Of a DNA stretch of 64,000 nucleotides, positions 1-10,412 are shown piece after piece. The stretch spans positions 186,001-250,000 of the forward strand of contig JAWWNJ010000183.1 in NCBI GenBank assembly GCA_037176885.1, given 5' to 3'. Position 1 is the stretch's first letter; the number at the start of each line of letters is the position of its first letter. The DNA comes from Favolaschia claudopus (Eukaryota; Basidiomycota; Agaricomycetes; Agaricales; Mycenaceae). The position numbers were made by a program, and so were the translations under genes. The notes below the pieces were generated by a model that saw only the letters and a program-made list of their open reading frames with translations, had not been told where the DNA came from and ran no database searches.

Positions 1-2437
1 GGAGAAATAGAAAGAAAAGGAGCGAACGCACGTCTAACAACCCCACCGACCCAATTCTGTGGCAAATTCCTCCACAACGTCCCTAAAAACGCGCTCAACG
101 GCGCCGCAGGCGCTGCGGTCGCGACTCCCATGAGGAGAGCGAGGGAGTATTCGGGGAGGGATTGCGTGGAGAGGCCGGAGGTGAAGTGGCGGCCGAAGGC
201 TACATAGGAGGCGGTGGGTGAGCGGTTAACAACAATATTAATGTAAAGGGAAGGTAAGTAGGGAAGAGAAGAGAGGGAGATGGAAGCGAAGTGAAGTAAA
301 AAGGAGGACAAAGAAATGAGAAGAGAAGAATGTGGGAGGGAGAGAAGGAGAGAAGGGGAGAAGGGGAGAACACGCACCCCAAGTAGGCACCCACCCCTGC
401 AACTCCTCGCTCCCCACCTCGACGGGGTTGATCTCGAACCACTGCCACCACGCGTCTCGGTCTTCGGTTTGTTGTTTCCTGAATGCGCGACGTTCATTAT
501 CAATGGTCAGTGAGGGAGGAAGGGAGAATGGAGAATGTGGGGGCGAACGAGCAACGAGGTGGTGGAACAAAAGAAATTTAAAGGAGAACGAAAACCTCAC
601 CCATCAACCCTCTCCGGCTCCTCGAACGCCTCCTCGGCCGACTTCCAATCATGCCACGGGCGTTCGTGCCGCACGGCCGTGAGCTGCGGTTGACCGTGTC
701 AGCTATGCAATCCAATCCAATCGTGAAGTTAAGTGAAGTATAAGTATGAGCAAAGGGCGAAGAGAACATCGAGTTGAATTGAATACAGTAGTGGATGGCT
801 GGATGGATGATGTTGATGGGATGGGATGTGATGAGATGAGATGAACAAAATGGGAGAGTGGACGCAAGGAAATCAAGGCGAGAAAAAGTTGGAAGACGAA
901 GGTAAAACAAAAAGCTTAGAAAACAGAAAAACAGAAGAACAACAAAATCACACGACTCCTCGGAGAAACGCTGCTCACAATAGGCCACGCCTCCCTCCCC
1001 TCCTCCAACCCCCCATTCGTATACGCCCGGCTCCATATCAGCGAGGCTCTGCTCCCGTCGTTAATTCGTTAGTTCGGCACTTTCTTCCTCGACGGAGGGA
1101 GGGAGGGAGGGAAGACGTACGGATCGACTTTGCCCTTGCCTTTGCCTTTTGTCTCCCCATACGCTTTCGTCTTCCCCTGCACCTCTTCGCTATTCCCACC
1201 GGACTCCGCAATCTCCTCTCCACCCCCAACCAACCAATAATACGCGCTCGTCATCGTCGAATACAAATCAATCACGCATACCTCCTGGCCGTACCTACAC
1301 ATCGAATCAGCCATTGTTGTGTTATATAAATTCATAAAAAAAAAAAAGAGAAAACAAAACACCGAAGTAGACTCCACATGTACACTTACCTCTCCTTCCC
1401 AACCAGAGGCCCCAACAGCGCCTGCACCCCGCCCTCCGCGCGCGCGACGCGGTTGACGCCCGCGGCGCTGAGGGGATGCGTCGCCGCGAGGTGTGTGAAG
1501 TGGGTGAGGATTTCGCGGGGGGTTGGGGTGCGTTGCGGGGTTTCGATAGGTTTAGGACTCGGATTTGGATTTGGATTTGAGTTGGGAGGGAGGGTGTACA
1601 GTGCGGCTGCGGAGAATTCAATGAGCTATCAAGATTCAAGTGGAATAAGAAGAGGAGGCAATTTACCGATCCCCCAACACGCGCCGGAGACGCCCGCGAG
1701 GTAGGTGATGTTGGGGTACAGCTCGAGGTCTTGGAGGGCGATTATGGTTGCGAGGAAGCCTCTGTATTAATAGGAGCGCATATATAAGCAGGAGAGGGAG
1801 GGAAGGGAAGGGAAGGGAAGAAGTGGACGTACAAATTCGCGCGCATCCCACCGCCGCTTCCTCCCAATGCGATCTACAACCATCCGCAATCCATTATGAG
1901 TCGATTCAACATGCATGATTGAGGATACGCACGATAGGCACATCCCTCTCATCCACCTCCCCCTCCAACCCCAGAACCTCAGCCAAGCTCCCGCTCCGCG
2001 CGATCCGCCTCACACGCGCATCGAGGAACCCGAGCTCCTCCGCACTCAGGGCGTTAGACCTCCGTAGACGCGCTGTATCTTTGATGTGTGGCGAGAGCAA
2101 GGGGTCCTCGATGGAGGGGCGCGTGAGGAAGGAGAGAGCGTGCGAAAGGGAGGTGGTTAGGTTGAGGGTGAGTTTGTGGAATGCTTGGCGAGGATGTGTG
2201 AGCGTGAAACGGAAAGAGCTGAGTGGGTGGAGAAGACGCACCTCCGCTCAGGCCATGCCCCGTCTTCGAGTCCTTCTCCGTCTCCTTCTCTTTATCTTTA
2301 TCCTCGCCGCTTTCGTCTTTCGTCGCTTCCTCAGCGGCGCCGCGCTGCCAGAAATAGGCTCGCCCATCGATATCTTTCTCCGTGTCTAGCCCACGGAAGG
2401 CGGTGGTCTGTGAGTCGGTGCGCTCGAGGGTGGTCAT
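1..2437 (-). CDS. Cytosolic phospholipase A2 / lysophospholipase-like protein, 3' end off the left edge
   Basis: Predicted lipid acyl-hydrolase of the cPLA2/PLA2_B family, which cleaves acyl chains from (lyso)phospholipids with a Ser-Asp dyad. The protein starts at 2437 with MTTLERTDSQ and a charged Lys/Glu/Asp-rich stretch. Small exons then carry the family motifs in order: the glycine-rich oxyanion motif IALGGSGGGMRAN (about 1833-1873), the nucleophile elbow AGVSGACWG (about 1680-1694, Ser in GVSGA), VDLY-type motif VIDLYSTMTSAYYW (about 1270), LTAVRHERPWHDW (about 630-690), WFEINPVEVGSEEL (about 403-447) and AFGRHFTSG (about 175-200). At least seven short introns are needed to join them. 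The last exon seen ends near position 10, so the C-terminus is missing. Family assignment is firm from motif order; exact exon borders and substrate are inferred. Confidence 0.85.
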
Positions 2438-2975
2438 GGTCGTTCGAGAGAGAAAAACTCGGGAAGGATGTAATCAATCAAATGGTGGACGTTACGGGCA
2501 GACGGTATCGGAGCAAGCTGGCTGTACGCGAACGTGCGTCAAGCATCCCGAAGATTGATCGCTCGCTTTCAACCAGCGGTAGAAGAGAACGGGCGGTGAC
2601 TTTGAAGCAGTAGTAGTAATATATACCACGCTGGCGAGATAGAAGTGAGTTGCGTCTCACCAGAAGACGATAGACCCGAGCAGAAGGTGTCAGATAGTCA
2701 GATTACTTAGAAACCGGATTGAGATTAAAGTTCCAGCCTTCTAGGGCCATTCGCATGACGCAGGACAGTGCAGTAGTGGCCTATAGCCCATGTAGGCTTT
2801 CTTTAGGAGGATACACGGGCAGAATGAGAAACGAAAGGAGGAGAACAAGTGGGAGAGGACAAGAGGTGAGTGTCACGTGACGTGACGTTTCGCGTTGTTG
2901 ACCCAGCAGACGTTACTGTTGATCCGATCAGGCAGTGCTCGGCATCCTCCGATTGCACCTCTGTCAGCTTCCACC
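2438..2975. promoter_or_regulatory. Divergent promoter region between phospholipase and ChaC genes
   Basis: About 540 bases between two genes transcribed away from each other. The clearest signal is CACGTGACGTGACGT at 2874-2888: a CACGTG E-box running into two overlapping TGACGT half-sites of the CRE/ATF type, 88 bases upstream of the ChaC start. No open frame here resembles a gene. Factor binding is inferred from motif shape only. Confidence 0.4.
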
Positions 2976-4259
2976 ATGTCCGCGCCATTCGTCGTCTTCG
3001 GCTACGGGTCCCTCATATTCAAGGTTCTTTTTCTCCAAGCCAGTCCCCCTTATCGCGCTCATCTTTTAATCCTCTTTGAAGCCGCCGCCGAATGTTGTCG
3101 CGCAAGGTAGGGTACTCATTTTCCAGAGAAATTTATCCGGGGGTGAATGAAGAGGATTGGTGAAGCCCCAGGATTCCTGAAAGGATACGTACGGCGATTC
3201 GCGCAGAAATCTCATGACCATCGCGGTACACCGGAGGTCAATTCAATTCATTCAGTTGTAATTCCAATAATCACTTCTCTGATCAGAAACCGGGTCGGGT
3301 CGTGACGCTTGTTCACAAGGAAGATTGGGACTTATTCTCAAACTCCGTCAGTCTTCCTGCTCACTTTCACAGCGGTAGTAGTCTGACTCCTGATTTCAGG
3401 ATCCGTTCCCCGATGAGGACACTGTCTGGGGTACATACTTTCCCTTTTCGATTTTTCCCACTATCGATTGATTCCACGTTCGCAAGGCATCGCATACACA
3501 ATCGATCCAGAATTCGAGGCAGATGTACGAGCGTACCTTGGTAACCACTTTTTCTCTCACTTTTGCTGGAACTGACATTCCAAGACTATCGGGAAAAGGT
3601 AGGTATCCATTTCTCTCTATTTTGGATGATTAGTTCTTGACGTAAATTAGGACGGCTACACAATGGAAACGATCCCAATCTACAACATCGTCGATGGGGT
3701 CGAAACCGTGATCTTTTCACGGGTAAGTGACCCTATCTTCGATAACATTCACTCAGACTTCTATTCCGACTAGGCTTTTGTAAGTGGAATTTATCACCCG
3801 GCTCCCGAGCTTGATTGATCCCTGGGAAGTGCTACGTCGGACGTAAAGATAATCCGTCCTTCAGTCAGCTTTAGAAATCCCTCACTCCGATTCCTCATCT
3901 CATCGGTTTGCTGCAGTTGGCTCGGAGCCTCTCCCAGCGCTAGCCAACCGAATATGGCTATCTGTTGGCCCTTCCGGTCCCAACAAGGTACGTGCCTCCC
4001 TCCATTCTCAACTCTCCATTCATGCATGCGTACTAACTCGTCGTTTTTATTCTATCATAGGAATACCTATACAACCTCGCCAACGCAGTCCGCGAGCTGT
4101 CACCCGAATCTTACGACAAACACTTGTTTGCGTTGGAGGTGCGTATTATTCCCTAAATCCGAATTGAATTCTGAGCTGGCTTCGACTGAATGTCGGGTAT
4201 AGGAATTGGTGAAGGCGTTGGACGAGAAGAATAGAACTTCTGGTCCGCCTTTGAATTAA
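2976..4259 (+). CDS. ChaC-family glutathione-specific gamma-glutamylcyclotransferase
   Basis: Predicted cytosolic enzyme releasing 5-oxoproline and Cys-Gly from glutathione, hence part of glutathione turnover. It starts MSAPFVVFGYGSLIFK, the signature opening of ChaC proteins (VFGYGSLI binds the gamma-glutamyl group). Spliced exons continue with PPPNVVAQGFLKGYVRRF, HDHRGTPEKPGRVVTLV, DTVWGIAYTIDPEFEADV, YLDYREKDGYTMETIPIY and a C-terminal LYNLANAVRELSPESYDKH segment, all in family order. At least seven short introns interrupt the frame; the intron after VVAQ ends at the acceptor in gaagccccag, just upstream of GATTCC. The last codon is TAA at 4257-4259. The ATG at 2976 has a good context (CCACCATG). 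Length, about 230 residues after splicing, is normal. Confidence 0.9.
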
Positions 4260-4744
4260 GTAATGGCACACGCGTCTGTCCCTCGAATGCAACAGCGCCA
4301 TTTATTCGTTGCAATTCCGAATCGCAATTCCGAATCGTGAATTATTATTGAATCTGCCAAGTGAAAGTGGTGAGTACTATACTCTATCTGTGCATTCGTA
4401 CAAGCGCAGCGTTTGTTGAATCTCCCGGACATATTTACCGGAAGTTGATCCCTGACGCTGTCAGCCAAACATATGGCTTCTTCGTCTCGTGTTGATGAAT
4501 ACGTATACGCCATATGAATATCTCACGTCCAGCGTTGACTGGGTACAATTCCTGGATCTAACAGCAGAAGCAATGCGACGTCAAGCCAAATAGCTTCGCT
4601 GAATCTGAATGTTGGAATCAATCCACTTCAGCTTTCCTTGACGTCTTCGTATTTCTTGGCTTTTCAATTCATTCAGGGTGGATAAAAGACTGTGAGACTG
4701 TAATCGGTGCACCGGATGCCCTATACCTATTCTGAATCGCCACC
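4260..4744. promoter_or_regulatory. Intergenic region with TATA box for the secreted-peptide gene
   Basis: No gene seen. A short direct repeat GCAATTCCGAATCG occurs twice in tandem near 4309-4337. A TATA-like GATAAAAG at about 4681-4688 lies some 60 bases upstream of the next start codon, the usual spacing plus a short leader. Confidence 0.35.
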
Positions 4745-5060
4745 ATGAAACTCAACCCCTCCCTTGTGTCGGTCGTCGTTCTTGCCCTGAGCGTCTTGGC
4801 GTACGGCACACCGTTCACCAACGCTACGCTCGACACTCGACAACGACAATGTGCCCCCGCTGCGACGGAAGAGCATGCTGTGCCAGGCTTGGGCTTTTCT
4901 GTTCGCTCACTGCACCGCGGGTATGTCGCTATTTCAGTGTTTTTTCTTTGACTTTTAAGTCATAACGCGACTGAACCGTGGTCTATTAATATTTGCTTCC
5001 AGGTCTGCTGAATCCCAATGCATCGGAAGCGCGGGTATCTGTACAGGGATTCCTTGCTAA
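4745..5060 (+). CDS. Small secreted cysteine-containing protein
   Basis: Two-exon gene for about 78 residues. The N-terminus MKLNPSLVSVVVLALSVLAYG is a clear signal peptide: a Lys, a hydrophobic core, then a small-residue cleavage site. The mature part has an NATL glycosylation sequon, a basic DTRQRQC stretch that could be a Kex2-type processing site, and four cysteines, two near the end in ICTGIPC followed by the stop. The intron runs from GTATGTCGC near 4921 to the acceptor near 5002 and joins HRG to SAESQC. I do not recognise the family. It resembles the many small secreted proteins of mushrooms; effector, adhesion or peptide-signal roles are all possible and none is shown. The ending is not a CAAX pheromone box. 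Confidence 0.6.
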
Positions 5061-5556
5061 TGCTGCGCGGGGCTTTCTTTCGTGTGGGTTGAAGACCCGG
5101 GTACGTACTACGTACTCATACACCACCAGTCCGCATTCGTGTGTCGTCTCATCGGGATTTTGAGATAGACTTGTCACTTGCGGAGCATGTATCCGGATCC
5201 CAGCGGGACGTGCAGGATGCAGTGACCATCCTTGTTGTCTGGGCAGTCTGTGTGGTACCGACGTACGTGATCAGTGATTGCGCCTTTTCCTTCAATGGTT
5301 CTCATGGCTCTGCAGGATTTTTGTCATTGAGCAGAAGGAACACAGACATGTTACCTGTAACCTGATATCTACTACCTAGTAGTTCATTTATTATTGATTG
5401 AATATGCACATCGAATGTATTGACATCCGGGCAGAACATGAACCCGCCCACTCTACATCCCTGGAACTCTCAGTATCGAGCCAAAGCGTCAAAAAAATCT
5501 ATCCAACGCATGCATCTCCATGTCGAGAATTCCTTCAGTCCGAATCGTCACTAGAC
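5061..5556. other. Intergenic region holding the displaced end of an F-box gene
   Basis: No independent gene seen. At its right end, 5535-5556, it carries the original last codons and stop (reverse-strand TGA at 5535-5537) of the F-box gene now split by the 5566-7271 element. The original tail would have read SMDWSSDDSD and stop. Confidence 0.55.
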
Positions 5557-5565
5557 CAATCCATC

Positions 5566-7271
5566 TAGACTCGTGACCAGTCTACTACGCGAGGCCGACA
5601 ATGGTGGCAAGCACGTCGGGCGTAGTAGACTGGGGGGGGGGGGGGGGGGATATATTATACTCGCGCGGTCCACAGGCTGAACAGCGAGTTTACGGAAAAC
5701 AAACAAGTAGTGCTGTACGGGTGTTTATCCTTACAGAATTCTACAGGTTGTTATCCGAGCACAACATCATTCCAGGGGGTTGATCGCACAAGACGCTGGC
5801 TATTGGAGGAACTGGCCGGCCGCTTGTATGGCAGGACCTCTGGTTAAAACCCGTAGGGCCTGACCACCATGCAAAACATGATGTGCGGGGGAAGTTCCCC
5901 TCCCCCAGGCAAAAATCCCCAGTGTCCACCAGCCCTCCAACGCTGTCGTACGTCTTTCCCTTTGCAGATGCATGCGCACCTCCCGCCAAAGCAGGCCCAT
6001 GGACTTTAGGGGGCGCCGCTACCGACGCAACACCACATTGAAAACATGGTCGAAATGGGCACAGGAAACCACCTCGGCACATAGTCGGCGCTGATACGGT
6101 CGGCACACATCGAGAATCCGTGGTTGAGGTCGGCACAACAATATCGGCACCAGCGAGGGGGGGGAGGAAACCAGGGTGAAATCGGCATGGTAGTCCACAG
6201 ATCCAGTCGGCATACATCCAGAATCCGCGCGGCTTGAGGTCGCCACAACGAAATCGAAACCAGCGGGTGGACGCGATATCTGACATTATCTGTAGGAGAA
6301 GAGTGCGGTCCGATATTCCCGGTCGCGATGCGGAAGGTGCCGGATGGATACCCGATCTTCCCGAATGTCGTCCGTCGTGCCAGCAAAGCATCGTCGGTCG
6401 ACGACCAGAGGTAATTTGAGGGTCGCGCGCCTAAGCCAGGGTACCCAGCGGCCCATTGGATACGAAAGGTCCCCATCCCCGAGGTTTCAGACGGCCGTTT
6501 TCCCTGTGTGAGCATCGCCTGCTCCGTGATGCCAGACAGCCAGTCCTCGCGTATCCATCCCAAGGGTGGCCGTAGACGTCCAGAAAGATATATGAAGGCG
6601 GGAACGAAGGCGGGCAGTCCAAACCGGGGTCCATAGGCGGTTCACAGCGGTCCAAAATCGAAAAAAACCCCCGTCGGCACACATACACCAAAATCGCCCG
6701 TTTTCGTCCAGGGGTCGCCGAAATTCCAAGGAAGATGAATCCCAGCATTCGGAATCCACAGCGCAAGCGAAGGTTTGTGTTGTTGGCCAGGCCCGGTGTT
6801 GTTTTGTGAGGATCGAGAAATCGACATGGTGGTTTGTGGGTAGCAATTCTGTTAAATCGAGAAAAACGCAGCTGTGAAAGACTGGTAACTCTCGGGACAA
6901 GCCAAAGGGCTGTCGCGGAGTTTGAATTTTTTGACTGGTGCCGGTAACTCGCCGATTGATGCGACTGTGTCACCACTATGTGACACTATGTGACTCACCA
7001 ATAGCGAAGCCGCCAATTGCCATTTCTTTTGCCACGTAGACGCTCAACTAAATACATACATGTATAGTAGCATTGTATCAGAATGTCGTGAGGTATTTAT
7101 TTGAGCTTAAATGCAACATTTTTGAGGGAAAAGGACCTGATTGATCTTGCCCGCTCAAAAATTTCAAACTCCGCGACAACCCTTTGGCTTGTCCCGAGAG
7201 TTACCAGTCTGCTACGCCCGACGTGCTCGCCACATGTGTCGGCGCCGCGTAGCAGACTGGTGACGAGTCTA
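5566..7271. mobile_element. Non-autonomous DNA transposon with 68-bp TIRs and 9-bp target duplication (MULE-like)
   Basis: A 1706-bp insertion. The ends are 68-bp terminal inverted repeats (5566-5633 and 7204-7271) with about 9 mismatches, starting TAGACTCGT. The insertion is flanked by the perfect 9-bp duplication CAATCCATC (5557-5565 and 7272-7280). Nine-base duplications with long TIRs fit Mutator-like elements, but no transposase is visible, so the class is inferred. Each TIR contains its own inverted pair, CCAGTCTACTACGC against GCGTAGTAGACTGG, so it could fold alone. An 18-G run lies at 5632-5649. A second inverted pair (about 6877-6930 against 7148-7206, core CTCTCGGGACAAGCCAAAGG) is nested at the right side. 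Imperfect repeats containing GTCGGCAC occur at about 6096-6260 and 6670. Open frames inside resemble no protein I know. Confidence 0.85.
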
Positions 7272-8629
7272 CAATCCATCGACCCCTCTGAATCGAGCTG
7301 AATTCCTCGCCAAGTCGCGTGTGCCAGTTCCGTTTCCTCCTCAGTCTCCAGTGGCGACCTAACCCGCCCAAGATCAACCCGCATTCCCTCTTCGACGAGT
7401 ACACCAACAGCGCGATAGTCCTCGTGGCTGAGCTCGTGGATCTGCGTAGGAGACCCATACGCGGTGGACAGTGTGAAAGATGCGAGTTGCTGCCTCCGCG
7501 CGTATAGCATCGCAATCAGCGGACTAAACCACTCTGCCGCAGGCCAGAATCCGGGATGCTTGATGGAGAGCGATGTTAATTTCGGTAGGCACAGTTCGAC
7601 GGGGTTTTCGCGTAAAATGCTAATTAGGATGTCCTGGCAGTGTTCGCCGTCCAGAACTTCCAGAGTCCGAACGGAAGGGAGGAGATCGAGGAGGGCGATG
7701 ATGGTTTCTCGGGACCAGCCGTTGTTGAGTTCGAATACGGAGAGGACGAAATGCTCGAGGGGAGGGGACGATCGTTTCAGGAATGAGAGGAGGATCTGCT
7801 CGTGCTTGGCGTCCGTATCTCTAACGAGTATTCCGAGGTGTGTGAGCGACGGCAGCGTAAGCCACTCCAGAAGGCGTGCCCCGTCGTATTTCAGAGCCAG
7901 AATGTCCAGTTTGGTCAGGCGGGTGTGCACCATGTGTATGAGAGACTCGGTTATCCGGATGGAATATTGTCCAGGCGACTTCAGGAATCCGAAGGACTCG
8001 AGATGCGGGGCGGATTGGAACACCTTCAATACGGCGTCCGCTTGGAGCGGTAAACCATCTTTTGGATGATTATCGAGCACCCAAATGGTTCGTAGAGCGG
8101 GGAACTCGGTACCGAGGGCGAAGAGCTCCAGGTATCGGGGCGATTCGATCTCGAGCTCGCGGAGATGATGCGCGCGGGCAGTCAACGTATGTAGAAGCTG
8201 AAAGTCCGAATTCCCTGGTCCCGAGAGCGCGAGGTAAAGCGGAGTGTCTTGTCCCCGCTTCAGCCAGGTATCGAAGTATTCCAAAAAGTCTGGGGTGATC
8301 TCGGAAGGAATGGTGGCAGTGAGGTTCGTCCAGAGCTCGGGTGTACCGAGAGCGATTTCCGTCCAAAGCGTGCAGATGTTGAGAAATTGAAGGGGATCTG
8401 ATAGACTAGAGTACGCTTTCTCGCGTAGAGGAAGACAGCTGTGGAGGATCTTGGAAGAGATTTCGAGGGGAAGACGCGCCATTGGGTCGCGATAGTTGTT
8501 GATCCGGCGCTGAATTTGACCTTTAGTACGGCGGAGATCACATAGAAGCGTCTCATGGCGGTCGATGTCCGCTTGGACGTTCCTGAGTTGAGCCTCGAGG
8601 TCGGCGAGAGCGTCTATTTCGCTGGTCAT
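7097..8629 (-). CDS. F-box protein A, C-terminus replaced by transposon sequence
   Basis: Member of the F-box family expanded across this window; such proteins usually bring substrates to an SCF ubiquitin ligase through Skp1. From the start at 8629 (MTSEIDALADLEAQL): a coiled coil of about 45 residues, an F-box at about residues 50-95 (DPMARLPLEISSKIL, then NICTLWTEIALGTPELW), then a leucine-rich region. The conserved family ending VEEGMRVDLGRV is present. About 27 residues later the frame enters the 5566-7271 element at 7271, within the Cys codon of SMDC, and runs a further 58 codons to a stop at 7097. Without the insertion it would have ended at 5535. A further in-frame ATG upstream was not chosen because paralogues start at this position. 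Because the family core is complete, the protein may still work. Confidence 0.8.
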   Translation of the reverse strand: MTSEIDALADLEAQLRNVQADIDRHETLLCDLRRTKGQIQRRINNYRDPMARLPLEISSKILHSCLPLREKAYSSLSDPLQFLNICTLWTEIALGTPELWTNLTATIPSEITPDFLEYFDTWLKRGQDTPLYLALSGPGNSDFQLLHTLTARAHHLRELEIESPRYLELFALGTEFPALRTIWVLDNHPKDGLPLQADAVLKVFQSAPHLESFGFLKSPGQYSIRITESLIHMVHTRLTKLDILALKYDGARLLEWLTLPSLTHLGILVRDTDAKHEQILLSFLKRSSPPLEHFVLSVFELNNGWSRETIIALLDLLPSVRTLEVLDGEHCQDILISILRENPVELCLPKLTSLSIKHPGFWPAAEWFSPLIAMLYARRQQLASFTLSTAYGSPTQIHELSHEDYRAVGVLVEEGMRVDLGRVRSPLETEEETELAHATWRGIQLDSEGSMDCRLVTSLLRGADTCGEHVGRSRLVTLGTSQRVVAEFEIFERARSIRSFSLKNVAFKLK

Positions 8630-8944
8630 GGTGGATGGTGGATGAAGCAGAAGAAGAACGGAAGGCAGTCTGGGTAAATATCGAAAAATGATCGGCAGTT
8701 GAGGTGGTAACGCTTGATTTAGCGGAAAAAGCATTCGTTTTCTATCAATATACATGTATAGACTTCGAGCTTGATGGGGAGCGCAGGTATAGTACAAATT
8801 GCGAGAAACGTACTGTTGAGGTCGACTGAACAACGAATCCAGCGGAATCGAGTCTACATGCGCTGAAAATTTCATTATGCCTTCAGCGCAACATGACAAT
8901 GCCTCGACTCACAACGAAGAATAGACAGGCTCTGCCAGAGCTTC
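8630..8944. promoter_or_regulatory. Upstream region of F-box gene A
   Basis: About 315 bases between the 3' end of F-box gene B and the start of gene A. It holds a palindromic TATACATGTATA at about 8751-8762, about 120 bases upstream of the gene A start. Nothing else is recognisable. Confidence 0.25.
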
Positions 8945-10294
8945 TTACCACTGTGGGCCCTCCTCGGCAGCATAATGCGGCGGCCAACTCACGTAGTCCA
9001 GATCGAAGAACCCCAGCTCAATCTGCATGCCTCCCTCTCTCAGCTCCCGCAAAACATGCCAATCATCCGGACTGGGAAATCCCTCGCCGGCAGCGGCGAG
9101 GTAGTCATACTCATCCGAATCAAGGTCGTCCAAATGGAGTCGAAAAGAGGTGAGTGACGCCGGGGTAGCTCTTGCGGAGAGCATTTGTGTGAGAGGCGAA
9201 TACCAGGCTGTTCTGGGCCACATTTCAGGGATGTGAATCATGAAATGTGTAAGGCTTGGTAGGACATCTTCCTTCAAGGTGAGGATATCTATGACGGCGT
9301 CTCGCAACAGGAAGTTGCTGCCGAGAAGATGAAAGCTGGTCAGATGGGGTATAGCCTCGAAAAGACGCTCGATAGTGTTGCGGGGGAGTTCTGGATGGGT
9401 TGCGTGGATGGCTAGGCTCGACAGACATGGCGTAGAGACGGCGAGAAACGAGATAAGACAGGTCATATCGGCGAGGGCATTAATCCTGAGTTCGAGATTT
9501 ATAAGTGACGGCAAGGTGAGGTGGCGTAGGAATCGGGAGGAATCGTAAAACTGGATCTTTAAAGAGGCTAAATTTAGATGATGGACGTGGAAATCAGCGC
9601 CAGCTTTCTTCGCATACGGCGGATCCACGCTCAGAGTTTTGAGAAGCGGAGCCGTTTCCAGGACAGCTACCAGCCCCGTGATGGCCATAGTTGACCGTTC
9701 CGGGTCGCTGTCGTGGAGGACGTTGCGTACTCGTACGATTTCCAATGAAGGAAACTGAACTGCATGAGCGAGGAGATGGAGGTAGCAGTGGTACTCCAAG
9801 TCCAGTTCCCCGATGTGAAACGCGTGCAAGTGGATGAGGTTTGTCATCGCCAGGGGCAGAAACGGAGATGCGTACACGCATCCATTGAGCGAGATGACCA
9901 GTTGGTCATCTCCGGCTCTGGCCAGCCATTTCTTCAACAAAGGAACGTATTCGATCCGGGGGTTTGCTGGGATATCGATGCGTACAAAAGCCCACAGACT
10001 TGAGGTAAAAAGAGCGATGTCTGTCCACGTTTTGCATATATTGAGGAGGGGGAGAGGTTCGGCGAGCGTTACGAGGTGCTCCTCTGAACGTGAGACGTAA
10101 TGAGTGAATATTTGAGAGGAGAGCTCCAGGGGAAGGCGGGAAATGGGATCCCGTAGCTCGTTAAGCTGTCGCAAAATGTGGCGCCTAGCATCTTCGACAA
10201 GGAGGAGCGCCTCTGCTTTTAATCTGATATCGGACTCCATCTGAGCGAGGCTCAGCTCAAGAGTGGCGACTCTGTGTGCTTGACTTGTCATCAT
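8945..10294 (-). CDS. F-box protein B
   Basis: Intact single-exon member of the local F-box family, about 449 residues. It begins MMTSQAHRVATLELSLAQ (the double ATG at 10294/10291 matches the starts of paralogues; an ATG 63 bases further upstream is possible but less likely). After a coiled-coil segment comes the F-box (DPISRLPLELSSQIFTHYV, then LLNICKTWTDIALFTSSLW), a leucine-rich repeat-like middle, and the family ending LREGGMQIELGFFD followed by an acidic-aromatic tail. Likely an SCF substrate receptor; the target is unknown. It faces F-box gene C head to head with only 118 bases between starts, so the two probably share a promoter. Confidence 0.85.
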   Translation of the reverse strand: MMTSQAHRVATLELSLAQMESDIRLKAEALLLVEDARRHILRQLNELRDPISRLPLELSSQIFTHYVSRSEEHLVTLAEPLPLLNICKTWTDIALFTSSLWAFVRIDIPANPRIEYVPLLKKWLARAGDDQLVISLNGCVYASPFLPLAMTNLIHLHAFHIGELDLEYHCYLHLLAHAVQFPSLEIVRVRNVLHDSDPERSTMAITGLVAVLETAPLLKTLSVDPPYAKKAGADFHVHHLNLASLKIQFYDSSRFLRHLTLPSLINLELRINALADMTCLISFLAVSTPCLSSLAIHATHPELPRNTIERLFEAIPHLTSFHLLGSNFLLRDAVIDILTLKEDVLPSLTHFMIHIPEMWPRTAWYSPLTQMLSARATPASLTSFRLHLDDLDSDEYDYLAAAGEGFPSPDDWHVLRELREGGMQIELGFFDLDYVSWPPHYAAEEGPQW

Positions 10295-10412
10295 GGGAGA
10301 GCGCAAGTTTTGCCACCCATGTTGCACCCGGGCCGGAGTTGCGCCGGAGAAGTACAAGCACGTGCCACCATCGGTCTCCTTGGTGACGTAAACATTTTGC
10401 TTTCACGCGGCC

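Noticed and set aside
5099..5380. Possible downstream exons of the small secreted protein (for example CGLKTRVRTTYSYT and later pieces)
   Set aside because: The spliced frame ends at TAA 5058-5060; extension would require skipping the cysteine-bearing exon with no better supported acceptor.
5741..6391. 216-codon reverse-strand frame inside the 5.6-kb element, possible transposase
   Set aside because: Composition is Arg/Cys/Trp/Pro-rich and erratic, no DDE or zinc motif is visible, and it overlaps internal DNA repeats; treated as a chance frame in a non-autonomous element.
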